Source: Gemmatimonadota bacterium
Lineage (GTDB): Bacteria; Gemmatimonadota; Gemmatimonadetes; Gemmatimonadales; GWC2-71-9
Assembly: GCA_016713435.1 (NCBI GenBank)
Contig: JADJPD010000027.1
Location: forward strand, 1 to 12,720
Direction of reading: 5' to 3'
Length of the DNA stretch: 12,720 nt
The first letter of the stretch is position 1, and every line of letters starts with the position of its first letter. This document shows positions 1 to 6,250 of the stretch, in pieces. Under the pieces are notes generated by a model. That model was not told the origin of the DNA. It worked only from the letters and a program-made list of their open reading frames with translations, and ran no database searches. The position numbers were made by a program, and so were the translations under genes.

Positions 1-281
1 GTTCGACGAGCCGGCGCTCGACCTCGCCCCTCCGCTCCCCCGCCCGCTACATCGGCGCCATCGGCCTCCAAACGCCCCACGCCGAGCGGCGGAGCGGCTC
101 AGGCGATCCGGTTCTCCGAGCAGGACATCGCCCGCGCACGTGACCATCGGCCTGCCGCTCGGCGGACGCGGGCCGGCGGAGCATGGCGCTGGCGATCCTG
201 GCGGAGAGATGACGGAAGGTGAGGTACGGGGGCGTAGACCGCGGTCAGCTGGTGGCCACGAGAAGGTGCGCGGCACCGTAG
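1..281 (+). pseudogene. XdhC-family protein, C-terminal part, frameshifted, cut by window start
   Basis: This is the 3' end of a gene whose start lies before the window. Reading across frames gives, in order, FDEPAL, SPARYIGAIG, FSEQDIAR, IGLPLGGRGPAE and MALAILAEMTE. That is the order and wording of the C-terminal Rossmann-like domain of the XdhC/CoxI family, which helps insert or sulfurate the molybdenum cofactor of xanthine dehydrogenase-type enzymes. At least three frame changes are needed (near 35, 100 and 170), so no single open frame covers it. The end is uncertain: a corrected frame stops at TAG 279-281, overlapping the tail of the convergent gene by about 37 bp. No molybdenum hydroxylase gene is visible here. 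The family call is fairly firm. Whether the breaks are biological or sequencing errors is open. Confidence 0.62.
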
Positions 282-698
282 CCCCCCGCACCCGCTTGAG
301 CCGCGCGAACTAGCCGCTCGGTGCGGCGCCCGAGCTCGACGTAGTCCATCCCCGCCAGGCGGCGGTCGGTGCCGGCGAGCAGGCCAGCGCGCGCGCCAGG
401 GCCAGCTTGCCCTGCAGCGCGAGCGCCACCCTTTCACCGCCTCGAACAGCGGCAGCCCCGCCGTCGCCGTCCCGGCCGAGCTTGGGACCGGCTCACCCGC
501 TCGGCGAACCAGGGCCACGGCCTCCCTGAGCGGATTGCTCCCGCCCACCCGTTCCGCCACGGCCTCGAGGTCGCGGCGCTCCTCCCCGATCTCCCGCTCC
601 AGCAGCTCGGCCGCGAGCTCCCGCACCTCGGGCTCGGCGGCGTCGTTCCGCAGGAAGGCGAGCAGAGCCAGCGCGGCGCAGGCGCCGCCGGTGGTCAT
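245..698 (-). pseudogene. Unrecognised small protein, frameshifted
   Basis: The frame from ATG 698 begins MTTGGACAALALLAFLRND, followed by an acidic, Glu/Arg-rich, probably helical stretch (AELLEREIGEERRDLEAVAERV). It is open to LFEAVKG near 435. The protein-like reading then continues in a second frame (VALALQGKLALARALAGL) and a third (LLAGTDRRLAGMDYVELGRR), ending at a TGA at 245-247. Corrected, it would be about 150 residues. I do not recognise the family; Ala/Leu-rich helices suggest an all-helical soluble protein. No clear Shine-Dalgarno precedes the chosen ATG, and an in-frame ATG at 761 is an alternative. It is convergent with the XdhC-like gene on its left. Confidence 0.4.
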
Positions 699-817
699 GC
701 GGAGGGTAGGTGGGCAGCGGGCGTCATGCCGGTGGGACGCGGGGGAAGGCGGAGGGCGCACAGGGTGAGGGCCGCGGTCGCGCCTCGCGACCGAGACCGG
801 ACGGCCCCCTCACCCGT

Positions 818-1217
818 TCAGCTCCCCGGACCCAGCGCCCCATGCAGCATCACCACCTCGGGGCTGGCCTGCAGCGCCTCACGGTACTGGACGTGAAAGT
901 CGTCGGTCTCGCCGGTGGGGCCACGAGGGCGCGGAGTTCGTCCACGAGGAGGGGCCGTCGGCGGGGGTGAGGGGCTCGTCCTGCTCCAGCCGCTCTGCTC
1001 GGACACTGGACGATGAGCCGGGCCATGGGCTGAGCCACGCGAACCAGGGGTCGTGCGCCGCCAGCGGAGAGGTGGAAGCCGTCGTCCACCCGGCCGTGCA
1101 GGCGGCGCGTAGCGCGGCGCTCGTTCTGGGCAGCGCCTGGTGCACCCGCATCGGAAGTGTGGACGCGGAGGCCGGTCGAGGTGGTCGAGGTCGGGTCGGG
1201 TCGGTCGGGGCGGTCAT
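818..1217 (-). pseudogene. Unrecognised protein (DPWFAWL / ETDDFHVQYREALQ), frameshifted
   Basis: Protein-like segments appear in all three minus-strand frames in consistent order: LHGRVDDGFHLSAG, then AAHDPWFAWLSP, MARLIVQ, ERLEQDEPLTPADG, LLVDELRALVAP and finally TGETDDFHVQYREALQASPE, closing at a stop at 818-820. At least four frame changes are required. The likely start is ATG 1217 (MTAPTDPTRP), giving a protein of about 130 residues. The aromatic DPWFAWL block and helical C-terminus suggest a small soluble helical protein. I cannot assign a family. The 181 bp between it and the divergent gene starting at 1399 must hold both promoters, but I see no convincing promoter there. Confidence 0.4.
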
Positions 1218-1398
1218 CGGTCGGTACGGGAGGTTGATCCGGGACGGTCGTGTGATGCAATCTACCGGGGAGACGAGGCGGCGGAGACGCCGTGAGCTTG
1301 AGCCTGCCGAATCTGGCACGCTGGCTCGTGCACCGGCCCCAGCACCCCCGCGCCGTTTCAGGTTGTGCCCCTGCGACACGAGAGGATGGCCCGTCCGC

Positions 1399-1981
1399 AT
1401 GCAGTTCCTCGACCTCGACGAATGCCAGGAATGGTCCGTGGCCCACGGCTACGGGCTCCGGCGCGACCTCCCGGCGCTCCCCGAGGTGCGCGCGTGGTCC
1501 GCGTCACGATCCGGATGCCCAAGAGGGGATCCGCCGAGCCGGGCGGTGGCGGCGGCGCTCCAGCGGGCCCTGGGGACGTGGGACGGATGCTGGTGTGGGT
1601 GACGCAGACCTGGGTCTACCGCCACCGCGAGGAGACGTCCGACATGGACAGCGCCTCGAGCTGGCGGGGAGGAACGGTCCCCGACGAGCTCTTTGGCCAC
1701 CTCCTCACCCCCCCCGAGGACGTGCTGACCTTCCGGCGCATCCTCCTGGCCGCGTGACATCCCCTGGTTTGCCTACTTCCTCCCCGCCCATGCGGACGAG
1801 CAGGTGCCCGCTCCGCTGGGCTCGCCCCCTCACCCGGGACGGCTACGTCCGGGTGACGAAGCTCGGTGCCGGACGGCGTCGACGAGTTCGCGGCGAGAAT
1901 GGAGGCTCGGCTACGCGCCGGTGTACGGGCGGCGGGGGGGACGAGGCGTGGGCCGTGGAGGGCGACGCGCCCGGCGCCTGA
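1399..1981 (+). pseudogene. Unrecognised protein (MQFLDLDECQEW...), frameshifted
   Basis: The start is ATG 1399 (MQFLDLDECQEWSVAHGYGL). The frame shifts near 1485-1500 into a segment with VVRVTIRMPK and then GRMLVWVTQTWVYRHREE, LFGHLLTPPEDVLTFRRILL. A TGA at 1755-1757 interrupts this frame. One base of correction there continues into ARDIPWFAYFLPAHADEQ, then LTRDGYVRVTKLG and VPDGVDEFAARMEARL, closing at TGA 1979-1981. If all segments belong together the product is about 190 residues; otherwise a 130-residue product ends at 1757. The segment rich in hydrophobic beta-type residues, then a proline-rich middle, then a charged C-terminal helix looks like a small alpha/beta protein. I do not recognise the family. 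Confidence 0.4.
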
Positions 1982-1993
1982 ACGGCGGACACC

Positions 1994-1999
1994 TATCTT
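1994..1999 (+). promoter_or_regulatory. -10-like element TATCTT before the first DinB gene
   Basis: TATCTT lies 13 bp after the preceding stop and 45 bp before the DinB ATG, so the transcript leader would be about 38 nt. It matches the TAnnTT pattern seen upstream of three other genes in this window. No convincing -35 element is visible at 16-18 bp spacing. Confidence 0.35.
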
Positions 2000-2044
2000 G
2001 GGGGAAGACACGCAGGCCGGCGGTCTCCTCCCACCACCACCCGC

Positions 2045-2586
2045 ATGACCCTCGCGACCCTCCGCGCCGGCCATCGCGACTCGGTCCTCGCCTATGCGCG
2101 CGCCGCGGCGCTGCTGCCGGAGGCGGCCTGGCAGGCGGCCCCGGCGCCAGGCAGGTGGAGCCCCGAGGAGATCACGCAGCATCTCTGGCTCACCTACGCT
2201 ATTGCGCTCAGCGAGCTCGCGCCCGACCCGGACGGGCCGCGCCACCGCGTCCGCCCGCGGGTGCCGCGCCTCATGCAGCCGCTCCTCCGCCTTTCGGTGA
2301 TGCGGCGCATCCTCCGCGACGGTCGGTTCCCCCGAGGCGCCCGGGCTCCATCGAGCTCCGTCCCAAGGCCGGCCCGCCGGCGGCGAGCACGCCGCTCACC
2401 TCCGTGCGCGGGGACGCGCTCTCGTCGCTCACCGCGCGTGCCGCGCAGGTCGAGGAGCTGCTGGCCGCGCGTCCTGGCGCCCGGCTCACCCATCACATCT
2501 TCGGCCGCATTGGCCGGGATGACGCGCTGCGGTTGCTGGCCGTCCACAACGCGCATCACCAGCGGCAGCTGTCGTCCCCGGCGTGA
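2045..2586 (+). CDS. DinB-superfamily protein, one frameshift
   Basis: DinB/YfiT-type proteins are four-helix-bundle, usually metal-dependent enzymes; some act as thiol transferases or on small toxic molecules. From ATG 2045 the protein reads MTLATLRAGHRDSVLAYARA, then WSPEEITQHLWLTYAIALSE with the expected first His in helix 2. It then has a loop with RILRDGRFPRGARAP. The frame changes near 2340-2352 (one base missing) and continues IELRPKAG, AAQVEELLAARPGARLTH, FGRIGRDDALRLLAVHNAHH with the C-terminal HNxHHxRQL motif of the family. Corrected length is about 180 residues. No Shine-Dalgarno is visible. The stop TGA overlaps the GTG of the next gene (GTGA at 2583-2586), implying translational coupling. 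The superfamily call is solid; the substrate is unknown. Confidence 0.75.
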
Positions 2587-3231
2587 GTCGCGCGCCCGCG
2601 TCGGTGTCCCGCCGCCTCACCACCGCCACCCTGCGGCAGGCCGCCCGCGAGCTGGCCCGGCGCGACCGGGACCTTGGCCCGCATCCTCGCCGCGCACGGC
2701 CCGCCGCCCATGTGGGGCCGCCCGACGGGCTTCGCCACGCTGGTGCACATCATCCTCGAGCAGCAGGTGTCGCTGGCGGGGCCCGCACCATGAACCGCCG
2801 CCTGCGCGAGCACCTCGGCGAGATCACCCCGGCCACGGTGACGCGCTGCCGCGAGCGTCCGGCCTCCGCGCCTTTGGCCTGACTCGGCAGAAGGCGCGCG
2901 TGCGCACGCGCTGGCGGTGGCGGTGCGCGGGATGGGCACCTGGACCTGGGGCGGGTGGCGCGGATGCCTGACGACGAGGCGCACCAGGCGCTGCTGGCCC
3001 TGCCGGGGATCGGGCCGTGAGCGTGGCGATCACTACTCGCTCATGGCGCTCCGCCGACCCGACATCTGGCCCGACGGCGACCTGGCGCTCGCGATGGCGA
3101 TGGCACGGGTGAAGGGACTGGCGCACGTGCCGGGGCGGCTGGCAGCAGGGGGATCCGGCGGCGTGGGCGCCGTGGCGGAGCGTGGGGGCGCGGATGCTGT
3201 GGCAGCAGTATCTCGCGGGGCGGGGCGTAGG
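2583..3231 (+). pseudogene. DNA-3-methyladenine glycosylase II (AlkA/HhH-GPD type), frameshifted
   Basis: This enzyme excises alkylated bases from DNA as the first step of base-excision repair. It starts at GTG 2583, overlapping the DinB stop. Segments in order, in alternating frames: LTTATLRQAARELARRDRDL, ARILAAHGPPPMWGRPTGF, LVHIILEQQVSLAGARTMNR, GLTRQKAR, then LALPGIGP (the helix-hairpin-helix), YSLMALRRPDIWPDGDLALA with the conserved Asp in PDGDLAL that matches the catalytic Asp of this family, and RMLWQQYLAGRGV at the C-terminus. At least five frame changes are needed (for example an extra T near 2675, a missing G near 2782 and a lost G inside the LPGIGPW codons near 3018). The end is set at TAG 3229-3231 after correction and is uncertain. 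About 215 residues fits single-domain bacterial versions. Confidence 0.7.
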
Positions 3232-3340
3232 GCCGTGGCCATGGACGGCTCCTCACCAGGTTCCCGCGCCATTACTGGAGATCGATGGAGGGGTGAGACC
3301 GCGATTTAGCCTTGTTGACGCTGGTCGGGGTCGGGCGGGG

Positions 3341-3364
3341 AGGGGCCGGCCATGGCCGGCCCCT
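3341..3364. terminator. Perfect 24-bp palindrome between convergent genes
   Basis: The two 12-base halves (AGGGGCCGGCCA and its complement) form an uninterrupted palindrome with CCATGG at its centre. It sits between the end of the AlkA-type gene (+) and the stop of the second DinB gene (-, TAA at 3378-3380). That is where a bidirectional terminator is expected. There is no T-run on either side, so intrinsic termination is not certain. It could instead be a protein-binding site. Confidence 0.4.
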
Positions 3365-3377
3365 AGGCGATCTGGTC

Positions 3378-3893
3378 TTACATGCCCTGCTCGTCGGCGG
3401 TCGGGCCGTAGCTCGAGGGGAGGGGGACGTCGAGCATGCGGAGGTAGACGCCGAGTTGGGCGCGGTGGTGGATCAGGTGGCTCATCACGAAGCTCCGGAA
3501 CACCGCGGCGCGAGGCTGGGGTGAAGATCACGCGGGGCCCCGCCTTGAGGACCAGTCCACGCCGAAGGCCGCGCGTCGTCCGCGGCGGCCAGGGCTGCCT
3601 GCGCCTCCTTGACGCTCTTGTCAAAAGCGCGCCACCTCTCGGGCCATGCTTGGGAGGATGCGCGGCTTCCTCTCCTGGCCGGGCGGGGGGGGCGAGGTCG
3701 AGCTCCGTGCCGGGTGAGGGCGTGGACCGCCCAGCCCGGGGAGCTCCGCGAGGTGAGTCGCCAGCCGTCCGAGGGGCATGGACTTGGGGTGCGGACGCCA
3801 GTCGCTCTTCCCGGCGGGCACGCGCTCGAGCAGGCGGCGGGTGGTGGCCATTTCGTGATCGAACTCGGGCAGCAGGGCATCGCGCATGGCCAT
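3378..3893 (-). pseudogene. DinB-superfamily protein, frameshifted
   Basis: The start is ATG 3893, preceded at 7 bases by GGAG. The N-terminus reads MAMRDALLPEFDHEMATTRR, LLERVPAGKSDWRPHPKSMP, LGRLATHLAELPG, a clear DinB/DUF664-type opening with the His of helix 1 in DHE and a second in THL. Frame changes follow (near 3770, 3600 and 3530): WAVHALTR, FDKSVKEAQAALAAADDA, LKAGPRVIFT, and finally FVMSHLIHHRAQLGVYLRML ending with SSYGPTADEQGM at TAA 3378-3380. The HLIHHRAQL block carries the C-terminal metal-ligand His region. The spacing from start to stop is 516 bp (171 residues), normal for the family, so the indels nearly cancel. It is convergent with the AlkA-type gene. Confidence 0.7.
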
Positions 3894-3936
3894 CGGGAGA
3901 CTCCGGTTCGGGTTGCGAGTTCGGGGGAGGGCCTGC

Positions 3937-3942
3937 ATTCTA
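3937..3942 (-). promoter_or_regulatory. Possible -10 element TAGAAT for the second DinB gene
   Basis: On the minus strand TAGAAT lies 44 bp before the ATG at 3893 and differs from TATAAT at one position. No recognisable -35 element is found at standard spacing, so this is only a candidate. Confidence 0.25.
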
Positions 3943-3993
3943 TCGCGACGTGACGGCTGGGACTAGGCGCGGACGCGGAGCGTCGCCCCCACG

Positions 3994-4149
3994 CACGAAC
4001 CCGTAGCGGCGGAGCTGCTCCGCCGACTGATCTTTGGGATCTCGATGGGGGATCGAGTCGGCGGAGCGGCTCGCCGGTACGCGACTTCAGGGATCGGCTT
4101 CCAATGGTGGGATCGAGTCGGCGGGCGTAGCTCCCGCTACGGGTTCGTG
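3994..4149. repeat. REP-like palindrome cluster, three copies, inverted pair
   Basis: Perfect 16-base inverted arms (CACGAACCCGTAGCGG) bound the element at 3994-4009 and 4134-4149. The similarity extends inward to about 41 bases, giving copies at 3994-4035 (reverse) and 4109-4149 (forward). A third, direct copy lies at 4048-4081 (GGGATCGAGTCGGCGG shared). Each unit contains a GC hairpin such as GCGGAGCTGCTCCGC next to GTAGCGG, followed by (G/C)GAC then TGATC or TCGATC. This layout, with GTAG at the foot of a hairpin and inverted copies, is typical of REP/REPIN elements. It lies between the second DinB gene and the amidohydrolase gene; nothing coding is visible in 3894-4190. Confidence 0.75.
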
Positions 4150-4190
4150 TGCGGGCGGGCGGCGGTGGCAGACAAACAACGATCTCAATC

Positions 4191-5842
4191 ATGCGACATA
4201 CTCCTCCCTGGCTCAGCCTCACCTCGCCGCCTGCGGCGGTCACCGCTATGACGTGGTGATCCGCCACGGGACCGTCTATGACGGCTCCGGCCAGCCCGGC
4301 GTGGTCGCGGACGTCGGGATCCGCGGGGACAGCATCGTCGCGGTCGGGGAACTCACCAAGGAGAAGGGGAAGGAGGAGGTGGACGCGACGGGGCTCGCCG
4401 TGGCGCCCGGGTTCATCAACATGCTGAGCTGGGCCCCGGAGGCGCTGCTGATCGACGGCCGCTCGCAGAGCGACCTGCGCCAGGGCGTCACCCTCGAGGT
4501 CTTCGGCGAGGGCGAGTCGATGGGCCCCTGGTCCGACAGCATGAAGGCCGAAGCGAAGGCCGCGCAGGGCGACATCCGCTACGACATCACCTGGACCACC
4601 CTCGGCCAGTACCTCGACACGGTGGTGAAGAAGGGCATCGCCACCAACGTGGCCTCGTTCGTCGGCGCCGCGACCGTTCGGCAGCACGTGCTCGGCCATG
4701 CGGCGCGGGCGGCGACGCCGGAGGAGCTGGCGCAGATGGTGGCGCTGGTGCGCCAGGCCATGGGCGAGGGGGCGCTCGGCGTGGGCTCGTCGCTGATCTA
4801 TGAGCCGGGGATGTTCGCCACCACCGAGGAGCTGGTGGCGCTCGCGCAGGCCGCGGGCGACTCGGGCGGGATGTACATCTCCCACATCCGGAACGAGAAC
4901 GACAGCCTGCTCGACGCCGCGGCCGAGTTCGTGGACATCGTGCGGCGCTCGGGGGCGCGCGGCGAGGTGTACCACCTCAAGGCGGCGGGACGCGACAACT
5001 GGGGCAAGCTCGACAGCCTGCTGGCGCTGCTCGAGGCGGCGCGGGCCGAGGGCCTCAAGGTCACCGCCGACATGTACAGCTACCCGGCCAGCAGCACCGG
5101 GCTCGACGCCATCATGCCCGGCTGGGTGCGGGAGGGCGGCTACGAGGCGTGGCGCGCGCGGCTCCTCAACCCGGCGGACCGGCGCAAGCTGCTGGCGTAC
5201 TGGCGCGAGCGGGGCGGCGCCTTCCGCGGGCCGGGCGGCCCCGAGGGCGTGCTGCTGGTGGACTTCAAGAACGACTCGCTCAAGAAGTACACCGGCAAGC
5301 GGCTCAGCGAGGTGGCGGCGCTCCGCGGCACATCGCCCGAGGAGACGGCCATGGACCTCGTGGCGCAGGACGGGAGCCGGGTGGGGTGCGTGTACTTCAC
5401 GATGCTCGAGGACAACCTGCGGAAGGAAGTGGTGCTGCCGTGGATGGCGTTCTCGTCGGATGCGTCGTCCATTGCGCCGGAGGGCGTCTTCCTCAAGTCC
5501 AATCCCCACCCGCGCACCTACGGCAGCTTTGCGCGGGTGCTGGCGAAGTACGTGCGCGAGGAGAAGCTGGTCCCGCTCGAGGAGGCGATCCGGCGGCTGT
5601 CGGCGTTTCCCGCGGAGAACCTGGGGCTGGCGCGGCGGGGGCGGCTGGTGCCGGGGTACTTCGCGGACGTGGTGGTCTTTGACCCGGCGACGATCCAGGA
5701 CCATGCGACGTTCGATGCGCCGCATCAGTACGCCACGGGCGTGGAGCAGGTCTTCGTGAACGGGACCCGGGTGATCCGCGACGGGGAGCACACCGGGGCG
5801 ATGCCGGGGCGCGTCGTGCGCCGGGCCCGCACCGGCCGCTGA
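4191..5842 (+). CDS. Lipoprotein D-aminoacylase-like amidohydrolase (one N-terminal frameshift)
   Basis: A predicted outer-surface or periplasmic amidohydrolase related to N-acyl-D-amino-acid deacylase. ATG 4191 with one C restored near 4220 gives MRHTPPWLSLTLAACGG, a lipoprotein signal with lipobox LAAC (Cys15). Without correction the frame runs upstream into repeat DNA, so 4191 is preferred over 4034. The body follows the family: YDVVIRHGTVYDGSG opening, PGFIN near residue 73, GVTLEVFGEGESMGP near 105, SHIRNEND near 232, YHLKAAG near 262, FSSDASS near 424, then PLEEAIRRLSAFPAENLGL and a closing beta domain with GYFADVVVFDP. The usual PGFID-xHxH motif is replaced by PGFINMLSWA, so the HxH pair is absent, while the later His, His and Asp positions are kept. 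Corrected length is about 550 residues. No Shine-Dalgarno is evident. The family is secure; the substrate is not. Confidence 0.85.
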
Positions 5843-5884
5843 CCTCCCCGATCTCCCCACCCGCGATCCCCTCCCCCCGCCGTC

Positions 5885-6051
5885 CGTAGCGGCCGGATAA
5901 ATCCGGCCGCGCTCGCGAAGCGAGCGATTGTCGCGCGAGCGATCGTCGCGTACGTCTTCGCGAGCGATCGTCGCGTCGTCCAGAGCGGGGGGGGCGGGGG
6001 CACGTGCGCGATCGCGTCTGCCGGGGGGGCCGGATATATCCGGCCGCTACG
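5885..6051. repeat. REP-like inverted palindrome pair (GTAGCGGCCGGAT)
   Basis: Two palindromes, 5891-5908 (GGCCGGAT-AA-ATCCGGCC) and 6028-6045 (GGCCGGAT-AT-ATCCGGCC), face each other. With their flanks CGTAGC and GCTACG they form 24-base inverted arms with one mismatch. Between them are a hairpin GCTCGC-GAA-GCGAGC at 5911-5925 and three copies of GCGAGCGATYGTCGCG (5920-5935, 5935-5950, 5960-5975). The GTAG at the foot of each hairpin matches the plan of the other two palindrome clusters in this window, but the stem sequence differs. It lies between the amidohydrolase and metalloprotease genes. Confidence 0.75.
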
Positions 6052-6053
6052 CG

Positions 6054-6175
6054 TGGGGCGGAGGGGACGGTGGGTGGGGGCGGGGGGAGGGGATGGTGGG
6101 GGAGGGGGTGGGGGGGGGGGGTCGGGGAGGGGTGGGGGAGGTCGGGAGGGATCGGGGGGATTGGGAATCGCGTCA
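6054..6175 (+). other. G-rich tract with many G-runs (G-quadruplex potential)
   Basis: About 120 bases are almost free of C on the plus strand and carry many runs of three or more G, the longest being 12 G at 6110-6121. Dense G-runs with one- to three-base loops fit the G-quadruplex pattern. The tract ends a few bases before the -35 box of the metalloprotease promoter. Part of it (6079-6094) is an exact inverted copy of 5866-5881 just after the amidohydrolase stop. Confidence 0.65.
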
Positions 6176-6181
6176 ACGACC

Positions 6182-6209
6182 TTGCCGCCTCGGCCGTAAG
6201 GGGTAAGTT
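6182..6209 (+). promoter_or_regulatory. Sigma-70-like promoter TTGCCG-N16-TAAGTT
   Basis: TTGCCG at 6182-6187 and TAAGTT at 6204-6209 are 16 bp apart. Transcription would start near 6216, leaving a leader of about 35 nt that contains the AAGGA ribosome site at 6241-6245, five bases before the metalloprotease ATG. The same -35 box, the same spacing and nearly the same -10 box occur at 11715-11742. Confidence 0.55.
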
Positions 6210-6250
6210 CAGCGCCTCCCCACGTACCACGGACTCCCACAAGGACCTGC

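Noticed and set aside
3485..5860. Minus-strand open frame of 791 codons
   Set aside because: It is antisense to the amidohydrolase gene and low in complexity (Arg/His/Leu/Pro strings). Long antisense frames are expected at this GC content. Only its left end overlaps part of the second DinB gene.
5920..5975. Possible CRISPR array from the short direct repeats
   Set aside because: Only three 16-base copies exist, one pair directly abutting and the spacing uneven, with no spacers of constant length and no cas genes.
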